NCBI GenBank assembly: GCA_003255065.1
Contig: QAOA01003028.1
Location: 1,256,351-1,320,350 of the forward strand
DNA: 64,000 bases
DNA from: Cercis canadensis
Lineage: Eukaryota; Streptophyta; Magnoliopsida; Fabales; Fabaceae
Reading direction: 5' to 3'
Within the stretch, counting starts at the first letter, position 1; every line of letters starts with the position of its first letter. The translations under genes and the position numbers were made by a program. Positions 46,885 to 58,859 of this stretch are shown one piece after another. The notes beneath the pieces were generated by a model that ran no database searches, was not told where the DNA came from, and saw only the letters and a list, made by a program, of their open reading frames with translations.

Positions 46885-48100
46885 CGACAAAAATAAGATA
46901 TTTGTTACATCTGGAATGCTAAAGGCCAAATGCATTCAATTTAGGAATGTAGTGAATTGCCTCACAGGGAAGTGACAGAACATCCCCAATTATATAGCTA
47001 TACAATTCCAAAGAACAGGAAATTGCTAGAGCCACTGAAGTTGTGGGGAAAAAATTATGATACAGAGATATAAAATTCAACAAAAATAAAACTAACATAA
47101 ATGTTTAGAAAGGCCAAGGGGAAGTTGTTGAGGAGGTCGAATTATCATGTATCATTTCATTCCTCTAGCTTTACAGTATAAGTTTTTAATTACACTGCAT
47201 AATTCACCGTGTAGCAGACATTCAATAACTCGTGTAGTTAACATATGGAATTGGAGGAGATAGAGCTGTTACCTATATTGGCTAATAAAATCACTTTTAA
47301 CACAAGCGTGATAAGATAAAACATGTCATTACAGGGGGCACTTCTCTTCTAGCTCAAGAAAACAAACAAAGAATAAAACATATTTATGTTGAGATGATGA
47401 TCCAACTACAAATTTAAATAACTTCTTAGAAGATTTATCCCTTAGATTAGTCATTTTGAAGCATATTTCTCTCATTTTATCACCAATAAAGCCACAGAAA
47501 TAATAGTTTCCAGCATTAGGATGACATGAATAAGTGATTGGATCCTCCAAAGTATGAAATTGAAATTACATTTACAAAATATATCAAAATTTCCTTTATT
47601 TAATATTCCAATTACTATTTGGGAAACCTTCATTCCTAGGAAACCATAGATATTAATCCCAGTGACAATTTCGTTTTTTCAGAGTCCTTTTGCAAAGAAT
47701 AAAAAAATTAGGGGGGCGAAGAAATAATCGAACAAAGAGAGGGATAAAATGTAGTACCTAAGCAGCACATGTAGCTCCTGATTCAGTAGCTTTGAAATTG
47801 AAGAACACAAAGTAGCCAAATCTAGGGTTCCAAACCAATTCCCTAAAATTGAAGAATCTGAGAAACCCTAGAAAAGGCAGCAAAAGGATTAAATTGGAGA
47901 TTTCAGGGAGAGGGAATGGGAGGTGATGATGAACACCTCCATATTGTTTTGGTTGGTAAGAAAAGATGGAAAGAGGGAAGAGAGAGAAATGGGAATGGGA
48001 TTGGCAGAGATCTTTTCCCATATTCGGAGGCAATTTTAGCCTCTCTTCCCTCTTCGTCTCCAAATTTGGAGAATGGAACCGACAATATAGGAAAGGAATC
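46885..48100 (-). other. PTEN1 5' UTR exon and intron (inferred)
   Basis: A splice acceptor (tttgtcgcag) ends at 46886 and a candidate donor follows base 47757 (ctgcttag, then gtacta). This would make a non-coding first exon at about 47757-48090 and a 5' UTR intron of about 870 bp. The exon candidate is less AT-rich than its surroundings. Only cDNA evidence can confirm it. Confidence 0.4.
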
Positions 48101-48140
48101 AGAGTTCGAAGGTGGTTTCTGTTTCGACTGGTTTTAAAAC

Positions 48141-48149
48141 GGCGGGAAA
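48141..48149 (-). promoter_or_regulatory. E2F-like site upstream of PTEN1
   Basis: TTTCCCGCC on the minus strand matches the E2F consensus TTTSSCGC. It lies just upstream of the proposed first exon, a position typical of working sites. Confidence 0.4.
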
Positions 48150-49139
48150 CTACTCTCTATTCACTATTGGTTGCCTACCATATTATTATTCTGACCTATT
48201 AATAGATTAAATTCAGGAATTTTTTTGTTAATAAATTTCATTAAAAATGATAAATTTAATATTAAGAATATTTTAATTTCATTACTTAATATCTACAGAT
48301 ATAATTATGTAAATTTTATGAAAATAAATATTATGCTATGATAAATTTGTGATTAAGTATCATCGGTTTACGTTCAACACAAACCAAATGATCGGTAGTT
48401 GAGTGGTATTAAGATTATCTTTAGATTTTGTAAGTTTTATATTAAAATCTTAAATTCATAGTCAAAGTAAACAAAAAAAAANAAAAAAAAAAAAAAAAAA
48501 AGAATTTTATTTTTATATTTATTAGAGTCAAATAGTCTTTGGGTGAATTGGTCTAATTCATTTTTTCAGTTATCACTCGCACTAAAATTAAGGGATTCAC
48601 ATAAATTTTGAGTAGCTTCTCATAACTGGAAGCTATGGCATGCAGAGAAGGAATGCAATTGGTGTTAAGCTGGGGTCTGAGAGATATCTATATTGAAGGT
48701 GATGTGCAGGGATAAGATTAATCCTAAACTCTCATAAATAATTAAATACTATTTTCCTATTTTATTTTATTATTAGATAAATAAAATTAAAATTTCTAAT
48801 TGGAGTGTTTTGTGTATCCTAATCTTCCTATTGCAAATACAGACATTATTATTGCATTATTACATAAAAAAGGAACAATTTTGAATCGATATTAGCACAT
48901 GAAAATATCACCAACTAAACAAAGATAACTCAAGACCTTGAAAGGCAGCTCACAACATACATAGTACATAGAACACAACATGGACAAATTTTTATTGCTA
49001 CTAATTAAATTTTGATAGTTGCTCGCTAACCATTTTTACTTCCAAATGAATGATTCCACGACAAAACTATTCACAAAATCTTATTAAGCAATTGATGGGA
49101 ATGAAGTGAATGAAAAGAAGAATGCAAAGATGAAGAGTT
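48150..49139. other. Intergenic region between PTEN1 promoter and CNGC2 3' end
   Basis: AT-rich DNA. It contains a SINE-like copy (48394-48500, ending in a poly-A tail that holds the N at 48482). No gene was seen. The last 200 bases probably include the CNGC2 3' UTR. Confidence 0.5.
48394..48502 (+). repeat. SINE-like repeat copy with poly-A tail
   Basis: Starts gtagttgagtggtattaaga and ends cttaaattcatagtcaaag followed by a long A-run. Same family layout as 60381-60489. The A-run holds an N. Confidence 0.55.
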
Positions 49140-52100
49140 TCATTCAAGATGGTCATGTGGCCTAATTGACATGAACATTGCAGCATACTGCAAGAGGCGG
49201 CGTTCTGTGGAACTGGCACCAATGTCCATTACAGGGGTCACTGGACCTCTAGTCCTCTGCCTGTAACGTCGCCAAGCAAATTGAATGTTGACAGCAGCCC
49301 AGGTTCGCCAATTTGATGAGTAATACCTCGCTGTTCGCTTGAGTCTCTCGTTGTTGAATTTGTAACGGAAGTGATCAGTAATGTACCTAAGATTGTCTGC
49401 ATCAAGGCCAAAGGCTTCTGTCGATTCAATACAAACAAATGTCGCAGATGACGCCGGCAGCCGGTCTATAAACGGCCGGCGAAGGCACCAGGAGAGCAGC
49501 TCATCACCCAAAAACCCTCCTGCTTCAATCATGCTCGTTGCCACCATGCCTTTGCTTAGGCTTTGGTGCCGTTTTACGCGTCCACGGACTATGAACACCA
49601 TTCTTGGTACCGGGTCCGCTTCTCTAATTATCTGTTTCTTTCATAAGGGTTTAACAAGTTAAACAAAATTGTAGTAATTTTTTTTGTTTACTATCATTTT
49701 TGTCTCTAATATATTTAATATCATTTTAGTCCATGAATAATTACTCTATCTACCAAATTAGTCCCTCTCAAAAAATAAGGTAACAATAATAGATGACTGA
49801 TTTGGTGAACAAAGTAATTGTTCAATGACTAAAATCATAATATAGTAAACATAAGTTAGCACCTTTTGTTATTTATACTAATATTTGATACAAAAATGGT
49901 CTCAATTTGATGTATGTATGTATGTTTGTACCTTTTCATCTTTAGAGAAGACAAGGGGCTTGACCCTATCACAAATGTTGTCAAGAATAAGATCATCCAA
50001 ATTGTGGAACAGAGGTACCTGCCGAACACAAATCACAATTATGAGACTTCTTTTATTTGTTTCTTATAAGTAATGCTAATTGCACCTTATTTTCTCATTC
50101 TATTGTGAATTCACTTGAACTTTTTTTTGTTTGTTTGTTAGATTGAAATGTAGAGACATATGTGCAGGCATTGAAAGACAGAAATTTTAGTTGGAAATAA
50201 ATTCAACATATTCATATGCATGGGCATAATTACATATGTAACGTTGGACAAACAATATAAAATGGTTCAGAGTGTAAAAGAAATACAAGTCAAACTTTTA
50301 GGAGTCTGGTATTTGCATTAAGATTTGCATGTTGTGTGCCAATTTCAACAAAACCAAGTTAAGAAAATAGGACAAAGCAGAGGAATGAGGGAACAAAAAC
50401 AATATATGAAAACAGAGGAGTTTCGTTTTTGCTTTAAGATTTGCATGTCGGTGTGTGCCAGAAAAGAGCCAATTCCAAAAGAAATGGGACCAACCAAAGG
50501 AGTGAGGGACCAAATGTGAAAGCACAAGAGTTTTGGTGTTTGCATTAAGATTTGCATGTTGTTGTATGCAGAAAAAACCAATTTCAACAAAATCATGCCA
50601 ATAAAAATGATAGACTAAGGAACTGAGAAAAAATGATATGCAAATAGTATTATTTTATGTATCGTCTGTTATTGGGATGACTATTTTGTTACCTTTTTTA
50701 TGAGATCTAGACAAAGATAGCGCTTGATGTCCCTCCTAAGCCCTTCAGGCAAGTCTTTGATGATTTCCATTTCATCCAATTCTCCTCCCAAGGCTGCCCA
50801 TCTATGACGTTCAAAATGGCGAACTCTTTGGCGTAGACGTGACGGCAGCTGCCTCCTCCTCATCCACCATTCCATGTCACCGCATCTCAGCTGCATTTTT
50901 CTCTTCTTTGCCATAACTGCGTGTAAGAACACCTTCATAGCAGCAATGAATCCTCATATTTAGACCATGCTTGATGCATGTGCAATAGTTATATACAGCG
51001 CTTCTCTATCTATGTTTACTTGTAGTAATGTAATTTAATTACCTGGATGTTACCAATCAACAAAGTGAAGAGCAATAGCCCACTGAGCACAATGCATATG
51101 CTGAAAATCACTTCTAGCCAGTGACTTGTGGGTTCAAGATCATTGCCAAAGGTGCTGTAAGAAAAAGCAGGGATTGAGTAAGAAAATGTTGGTCAAGAAA
51201 AAGTAAGATTTAGAGTTTGTTAATTTATTTACCAATTTACCTGAGGGTCATCAAACCCCAAAAAATGGGATAAAGAATCTTGACAGACAAGGAATTGCTG
51301 GATATGACTGGAAGAGCCCATTGGTAGATCCCATACTTGAAAGGTCCTTTAACATCTAAGCACAATGGCTTTCTCATCACTAGTGTTGAGTTTCCACCAC
51401 ATGGATTTCCCACAGTGCCTGTTGGTAGCATAAACTGGTAGCACACCTCCTCAGAGCATGACAGAGACAGATTGCAATTCCGACCTCGTTCACACTGTTG
51501 CCGCAGGCACGACGCAACTCGTTGAATTGCAAGAACATACCAGCACCCTCCGGCGACCTATAAATCAACAAAGGAACAAAATTAATTACCAATGTTGCTG
51601 CTGGTATCATATAGCCATGTGTAAATACAGGGTTTAACTTCAACTGTTCATCCACCAAGCCCACTAGAACTGGTCCCATCATAAGACTATATTACATCTT
51701 CTTTGTGATTAGCGAACTAAAATTCGACAAAACACCATGCAATGTTATTATATTTATAAATAAAATGCACGGTTCACACCATCTAAATTTAAGTAGTCTC
51801 ACTTAAGTTCTTTCAGTGTATAATTTGCATGCAGTTTTAACATTACTCATAATACAGGCTCAAACTAGAAATTCAATTAGGGTAGATCAAGTGGAGGTGT
51901 GCTTACATGAGAAGCAATGAAGTAAGCTATGAGATTGAGGCCAAAACCCCACCAAATGGTGCCAAATATGTAGCCTGTGACTTTTTGCATTCTTCTCATC
52001 AAGCAAATGCTGTGGTAAACCTTTGGGAGAAATTGAAACAAGAACATAAGTAGTAGTATGGTCATTATCATTTTAATTCGCTCTTCTCTTATCAATTTGG

Positions 52101-55100
52101 GCACTATTAACCAAAACACAGCCTGCAAGTAAAAGGGAAACGTATATTTGTCAGCAGGGAGCTTATTCCATGTGAAAAGAGTGAGAATCTGAAGATAGAA
52201 AGGGCTAATGGGCAAACGCAAACCTTAACAACATACAAATTTTAATTATAGTTTCTAGTTTGTTTCAATTTTTTAAAAGATTGATTCAATTAATTAAAAC
52301 TATTACAATATTAGAAAGACTTTCCAGGATTTTTTTAGTGAACTTTAATTTTTTTTAAAAAAATTAACATGAAAAACAAATTAAATTTCAAGTAAATTTA
52401 TAAATAAATATATTATTATTTTGTAGTACTGTTAGTTTTTATTAGTAAGTTGAATTATTTTATGGGCAATTAAAAAATTAATAAAACTTAATTAACAATT
52501 GTACAGATGGTTGACATTTGACATGCAAGTGTTTCAACCATACTCATCATGCGGCAAAGATTATCCCACGCATGTATGAAGGTGTATGCGTATCGGTGAG
52601 TGGCGCATTTTGAGACATTTGTTTTGGATGATTTAATTAATAATTGTACACAACTTATATGAANGTACTGTTAATTAAATTTAAAATTAAAAGAAAATAA
52701 TTTCAATGATATTGGATAAACTTAAAATTTATTAACAATGTAATTTTTTTTTATATATAATTGTATACAATTAAAAAAAAATTAAGAACACATATTGCCA
52801 CATAAAGCTTGACACCAATACACATTCCTTATAAAGCCTTTACTTTTTTTTTTTTTGTTGATAAAAAGCATTTATCCTTATTATTCTAACACAGTTAGTA
52901 CAATCTAACTTTTTATTTTATTTATTTAACTGAATTTACTTAATTTTTTATGACTTAAATATCGCCATATCTTAGCTAGTAGAGAGTGTAGCATTAATAT
53001 AGTATGTATTAAGACTTTTTGTAGAAAATATAAACTCATTTTTGTTTTCTTTTTTCTAGTAGTCAGCACAATTTCTTTCTTTTTTTTTCTCTCTCTCTTT
53101 TGTCATGAATCATAAATAAAAGGAATCATTTGATTTTCACATAAACAGTTCCAGAAACCATGGAAAAAAAAAAAAAAACCAAGAAAATGGTTCCAAATTT
53201 TTTTTTTTTACCTTAGTGGAAAATCTAATATGTCACTTGTAAGTACGGCACCTGCATTTTCACCACATACGATGTTATGTAGTATATATGTACCACTCAG
53301 TTTTGACTGGCCTGCAGACCTCAGTACAGTAACTGAACCTCACGGGGACACGTCATACTCGTGGCCTAAATCCTAATGCCTAAAGGCATATTCGCAATTC
53401 TCAAGAGAATATATATATATATATATATTAACAAAACTTAGGATTTGGTGAAGTTATCTGTTTTAAGGTTAGAGATATGTTACAAGTTTTAATAAAAATT
53501 TATAATTATATTTATAGATTATTTATCAAAAAAAAGACTATTTATAGTGTGATTCGAATTTAGGCTTTATAATTAAAGTAATTTAATTTTTTACTAGTTG
53601 AATCAATTTTTATTGACGAATTTTACTATGTTAAGGGGCAATGATATTTTTTTGTTCATAAAAGTTTAAGATGGTGAATGGCTATCCATTTTAAAATAAA
53701 AAAAAAATACTTGATACATAGGTATAGAGATATTAAAATTTTAAGTTATTGGTAAAGGCTATGGTGCCCCTTGTAAGAAATTTGCATGGGTGCCAAGGTT
53801 TTTTTTGGCAGCATATGTGTCATTTGATTTTTGTATCTTATTTTAGAATTATACACAACTATATATAAATTATACAGTTAATAAATTTTGTTTTTTTAGT
53901 CTAATTATTAATTTTTTAATTTCAAACTTTATTGACTATGTAAGTTGTACAATTATAAAATAAAGCACCCAAAACAAGTGGCTCAAAATGCATCACTAAG
54001 GATACGCATCCAGGCATATCTTCATAAATGCACATGATAGCCTTTGCCTAATTATATAGAAAAGTTTAAAAGCGATTAATGTAAATTGAGTTAATGTTTA
54101 AATGGTTTAAATTCAATTCAAAATTTACCATATATATGTGTGTAAAAGAGGTAAATAAATGTATATGTGAAAAAAAAAAAACACAACTCTACGTTAAGTT
54201 TAAATTTAATCTTATGTTAATATAAAATTCTTTACACTAAAATATTACACATAACTTGGTAAAAGATTTTAACAAATTCACCAAAAGTCAAGTAAAATTA
54301 AGGTTTTTTATTTTTTTTTACACCATTAGGGGTTCTTAATTGGGACAGATTTTTCAGTGGTAAATTCGATCTAAATTACTTGAATTTTACCTTGTAAAAG
54401 CCTTAAACTTGAAAGTTTTGGGCACAAACCAAAGCAGGATGGAACCAAACTCTCCATCTAACCTGAGCATGACAACAAAGGAAAAAATCTTACCTGAGGG
54501 ACGGGGAGGATCACGAAGGCGTCGAACCAAAATCCCTTGAGGGAACGCAAGTAATGGGAAGCTATGGCACGTGGGTCCCACACGAGCTTCCCGCAGCCAA
54601 CCACCAGAGACTCCCTTGACACGTAGGCAAGCCGAAACTGCAGCCACAAATGGAAGATGTGCACAGCGTCCACGAAAGTGCGAAGCACAGTCACCACCGC
54701 CGCCAAACCGCCGTCCATGTACAGGCACGGTGCTCCATTTCTTCCTATCGACAGTGCGTAGAAGAACAGCGGGTCTATAGCCAGCGCCATCCCACGTGCC
54801 AACAGGAACGCGCGGTTCCATTTCTGCACGCGCTTGGTTCGCGGGTCAAGCACTTTCCCAAACGGTCCTGAGCTGGGTCGGGCGACGAGGCGAGTCGGTT
54901 TCTCGGTTCGGTTCTGGATAGGGATTAATGAAGAGCCAGCACAAGCCTGCCATTGTGGTTGGTGAGCACGGTCGCAGCTAGTGGAGTGGAACGCAGGTAC
55001 CCCAACTTGAGTGCAAGCATAGCACTCCACTGAATTGGAGATTGGATTGTCATCTACAACGACGTCGTTGCTACTCTCCCCGCCGCTACTAGTGCTACTT

Positions 55101-55138
55101 CGACAATCCTTCCCACAAATCCACCTGCATGCCCTCAT
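49140..55138 (-). CDS. CNGC2: Cyclic nucleotide-gated cation channel CNGC2
   Basis: Plasma-membrane Ca2+-permeable channel; in Arabidopsis its loss gives the dnd1 autoimmune phenotype. Seven exons on the minus strand: 55138-54494, 52122-51907, 51557-51241, 51154-51043, 50932-50693, 50018-49932 and 49631-49140; GT-AG borders, phases agree, 702 aa. The start is ATG at 55138 (MRACRWICGKDCRSS). The N-terminus has the CNGC2/4 signature SVECYACTQVGVPAFHSTSC. Membrane segments begin at GMALAIDPLFFYALSIG (S1). The pore reads IFWGLMTLSTFGNDLEP, with the Asn-Asp pair described for CNGC2 selectivity. Exon 5 is the C-linker (AKKRKMQLRCGDMEWWMRRR). The cyclic-nucleotide domain spans exons 6-7, with GGFLGDELLSWCLRRP as phosphate-binding cassette. 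An IQ-type calmodulin site follows (NIQFAWRRYRQR) and the tail ends FMSIRPHDHLE. From memory it matches At5g15410, next to At5g15400 (PUB1) in Arabidopsis. Confidence 0.95.
50300..50640. repeat. Three tandem copies of a unit of about 113 bp in a CNGC2 intron
   Basis: Units begin near 50301, 50416 and 50527. Each carries gcattaagatttgcatgt or a close variant, then an A-rich part with caatttcaacaaaa and gga(a/g)tgagggaac. Periods are about 115 and 111. Open frames here are by-products of the repeat. Confidence 0.75.
52123..54493. other. Long first intron of CNGC2
   Basis: A 2.37-kb AT-rich intron, with an (AT)n run near 53408-53428, poly-T and poly-A tracts and an N at 52664. It has no coding signal or recognisable transposon. 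Confidence 0.6.
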
Positions 55139-55375
55139 CAAAACGAGTTAAGTAATTCCTTAATTATATATATATTTATGGTTCAAATTAATTTAAGTGA
55201 GAACGATGTGAGTACCTAACAAGAGAGAAGAGAGTGGGCATGATTGATGGAGGGGAACCATGGGAGAGAAACAAACTTGGGTTGAAGAGTGTGGAGGAGT
55301 GAGTGGTGGCGGTAGTGGTGGTGGTGGTGGTGGAGTGGGGAGAGAGTAGTATAGGAATTAAGAAAGAGAGAGGAG

Positions 55376-55406
<31 letters not shown>

Positions 55407-55480
55407 TAGGATTGTCAGGTTGAGCACATGGTGTTCGATGAAAGAGCTGGTATAATGATATGAAGAGAGAACGAAAGAGC
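55139..55480 (-). promoter_or_regulatory. CNGC2 upstream region with G-tract and GGT repeats
   Basis: Holds a run of 26 G on the plus strand (55380-55405) and a gtg/ggt microsatellite (55308-55335). On the CNGC2 sense strand these are C-rich, (CCA)n-like and CT-rich tracts, typical of plant 5' UTRs and core promoters. No clear TATA box was found. Confidence 0.45.
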
Positions 55481-58190
55481 AAAGAATGAAGGAGGGAGCC
55501 GCTTACGGTTACGCAACGTTGGGTACGTGGTGGGGTTCATGCTCAGTATGTCTCTGTGTCTATTACGTTCGCCATTTTGTGTTACCACAACGGGACCACC
55601 TTTTTTCCTTGGCCATTTCTTTTCTTCTTCTTCTTTTTTTTTCCTCTCTTTTTTCTCTTTCTTTCTTATCTTTGACACTCCACTTGATTTTAGAATAATA
55701 TAAAGATATTTCAGCCAACAAAAAAAAAAAAAACCAAATTTCTTTAATTTGAAGAAATAAAATCGTCTCCTTATCTTAACACAACTACAGTTGGCTTCGA
55801 TTTCTCTTGGCTGTAGAAAAATTAATATTTTTTTTCTTGGGATATGCTTGAATCTTCATCCTTGAAATTAATGATCAAATGAAAATTCAGTTTTTTTTTT
55901 GTCGTTTAGATCTTTATGAAATTTATTTCTTCCCTTTATGTTGATATTTATAACTATGTTGATATTTATCTTACATCATTTATAATGTGTTAACTGGGCC
56001 CGCTTAATCAGGCGAATATCCTATTAATTTGGATAATTATATAGTATTAGACATCTAATCGAATTCAATAATTTTCTCTTTGATGAGACGTGCTTTAGTG
56101 TGTAATAATCTTGTGCTAGTTGATATGATTGCGGCCATGAATTATAGGGTATCTACATTGTAAGTTCTCACTTATTTTATGAGGAGGATGTTGCATGAGA
56201 CAATAGACATAGTACATTTTAACATGATGAGAAACTCCCCACTAAGTACCTGACTAATTGTGCTCTTATTCATGAACTTCACATGCCAAATATTATCAAA
56301 GTGAAATCTTTTATTTTTATTTATTTTTTATTTTGGCTATGAATTTAAATACGATNTGGCTATAATTATGAATTCAAATACGATACATAAAAGTTCTGTA
56401 GATGATTTCAGTAACATTGGCCACAAGCCATTTGGTAGTGAAATCTTTTCTAATTGTGAATACTTGCTATCTATAAGCCCATACTTGATGTACCCAATAA
56501 AAAAACCCACACTAGAGAAAGAGAAACGGTACTCACTCTATTAAAAAAGTTGTAAAATCTTATAAATGTAGGCTTGGTTGAATTTAGGTTATTCATAGAA
56601 AATTTTAAGAGAATCCAATTAAATTTGTAAAATGTAAATTTAACTCAGTACATATATAATTTTTATAATCTGTTGAGAAAAATTAATATTGATACATCTA
56701 TTAACATTATTCTTCTTAAAAATAGGCAGTTTAGCTATGTTGCATGGGTACCGATATGAGTTTTATATCCGTCACGGTACGAAACATTGGTATTGCAACT
56801 TTTTTTTTAAAATAAGAGTACAGATACGTCACGTCATATCTATGTAAATTGAGTTTTTGAAAAATCAATGTACTAGAAAACTAAGGATGCTACTTATATC
56901 TATGTAACACGTGTATGTAAGAAAGAGATTGTGTGTGTATGGAAGAATCATATTAAAATCATGAAAGAAAGGACAACATGCAAATTCACAATCTAATGAG
57001 AACACAAATAAAAGTTACAACTCCAAAAGTATCAAAAATAACCAAAAGGAATTTCAGGAACTACAAAAGAGATGTGAACTCAACCTCTTCGCAATACTAG
57101 TCCTTTTTCTTGAAATTATCAATATCTCATACCACTTTATCTTGAAAGAGATCTAAAGGAAAAAAAAAAANAAAAAAATGAATGAAAAAAGGAGACAATT
57201 TGTAGGGAAAGACATTTTTCCTTTGTCTCATTCTCTCAATGCTTTTCCACTCAACTGCATGAAAGGAATACATTTTAAGTTGAGTTCTTTATAAAGAAAG
57301 CTAAAGTATTGTTCTTAATATTGCTTTTCCACTCAAATGCTTGATTTCTTGATCTTAATTACCTAAAAGTAAAGAAAATATAGAAGATAAAAATTATAAA
57401 GGATTTTAATGTAAGTAGGCATAACAAAGATGAAAAATTATTTTTACACAGAATTCATAAGTTTTGAGAATGATTTCAATATCATTCAGTTAAGATTTTA
57501 AATTGAGTATAATTTGACAACACAAAAACTTGTTATCATATCAACTGAAGACATTAAATCATTGATACATTAAAAATTTTAAATCTCGAAGAATTAATAA
57601 TATCAAATTAACTTATAGACCAAAATGCACGTAGGAGGAGCTTTTTTTTGTTTCTTGGTGTGGTGTAAAATGAGTGACTGCATGTTTTGGTGTGCAATAC
57701 TTTTCGTAGGTACTCAAGCAAACACGAACACATACGTAAATGGTGTACAAGTGTCATATACGAAAAATGTGATATGAAGAAGCTTCCAAGTTTGTGTGAG
57801 TGGGGAAAGAAGCCTCGTAGCAACGTGCAGTACTGAGGTTTTGGAAGTTGCATCACCTAAATGATGAGGAGAGGTGACGACACAAGCAATATATAGTATC
57901 TATCACCATAGTTACTAGAGATTGCCATTGATGCTTCTCTCCTCATATCTAGATCTTGATCAATAATTCATCTCTGAAAAAAATTGAGAGAGAGATAATC
58001 TATTTGGCAATTAAACTTTTTGTGAAGAGAATTTATTTTATGTAAGTCTCTCTCTTAAAATCTGATAAGCATGCTTCATAAAAATTGGAATTTAATAGAG
58101 AATGATATAAAAATATGTGTGAATTGTTATATTATCATTGATTTAAAGTGGGAGGTAGCACTATCATTCACTAAATTCTTTTTATTTGCA
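55481..58190. other. Gene-free region upstream of CNGC2
   Basis: AT-rich. It contains a CT-rich patch at 55610-55680, a SINE-like copy duplicated around the N at 56356, and an A-run with an N at 57171. No supportable gene: the open frames are short, low-complexity and unlike known proteins. Confidence 0.5.
56319..56432 (-). repeat. SINE-like repeat copy, partly duplicated at an N
   Basis: Reverse-strand member of the family. It reads ggccaatgttactgaaatca on the minus strand, then a gtatttgaattcataatt part given twice on either side of the N at 56356. Confidence 0.4.
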
Positions 58191-58199
58191 TATAAATAA

Positions 58200-58859
58200 G
58201 GCTTAATTGCAATTTTGGTCCCTCTATTTTAACTACTTGAACGTTTTGGTCCTCCTTCTTTAAAAATGAACTATTGAGTTCCTCCATATTCATAAAATGC
58301 ACAAGTTTAGTCCATTTATCTTTAAGTCAAAATTCTTAGGTTTATTTCAAAGTGTANGGTCCTCCTTTTTTAAAAATGAACTATTGAGTCCCTCTATATT
58401 CATAAAATGCACAAGTTTAGTCCATTTATCTTTAAGTCAAAATTCTTAGGTTTATTTCAAAGTGTAAAGTTCTTTGATTCATAATTTCACCGTTCAAATT
58501 GAAGAGCTACGTCTTGTGAATCTTCCTATTAAATTTCAGCTCGATCTAATGGTGAATAAACCTAAATTTTTGGTTAGATGAAAATTTATGATTTTGGTGT
58601 TTTGTGCTGAGTTTCACCGTTAGATCGAGCTCAAATTTAGTGAGGAGGTTCACAAGATGTAGCCCTTCAATCAGAACGGTGGGATTATGAATCGGAGAAC
58701 TTTACACCTTGAAATAAACCTAAGAATTTTGACTTAAAGATAAATGGACTAAACTTGTACATTTTATGAATATAGAAGGGCTCAATAGTTTATTTTTAAA
58801 GAAGGGGGACCAAAACGTTCAAGTGATTAAAATAGAGGGACCAAAATTATAATTAAGCC
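58200..58859. mobile_element. Foldback MITE, MULE type, with 9-bp target duplication
   Basis: Ends are ggcttaatt and aattaagcc, flanked by an exact 9-bp direct repeat (tataaataa, 58191-58199 and 58860-58868). Most of the element folds on itself: the left arm (ttttggtccctctattttaa and on through caagtttagtccatttatct) is repeated inverted on the right. A 112-bp part of the left arm is duplicated around the N at 58357, so the true length is near 547 bp. It has no coding capacity. The 9-bp duplication points to the Mutator group. Confidence 0.8.

Noticed and set aside
47758-48202. Overlapping open frames upstream of PTEN1 on both strands
   Set aside because: GC and purine composition fits a 5' UTR and promoter. 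No family resemblance, and both strands are open by chance.
50298-50596. Open frames in the CNGC2 intron
   Set aside because: They follow the 113-bp tandem repeat and have no protein similarity.
50300-50640. CRISPR-like array
   Set aside because: Three long diverged units without constant repeats or unique spacers, in a plant intron.
54387-54871. Extra frames over CNGC2 exon 1
   Set aside because: Shadow frames of a GC-rich exon whose true frame encodes CNGC2.
55188-55698. Pro/His/Thr-rich open frames upstream of CNGC2
   Set aside because: They translate the G-tract and the GGT and CT microsatellites, so they are low-complexity noise.
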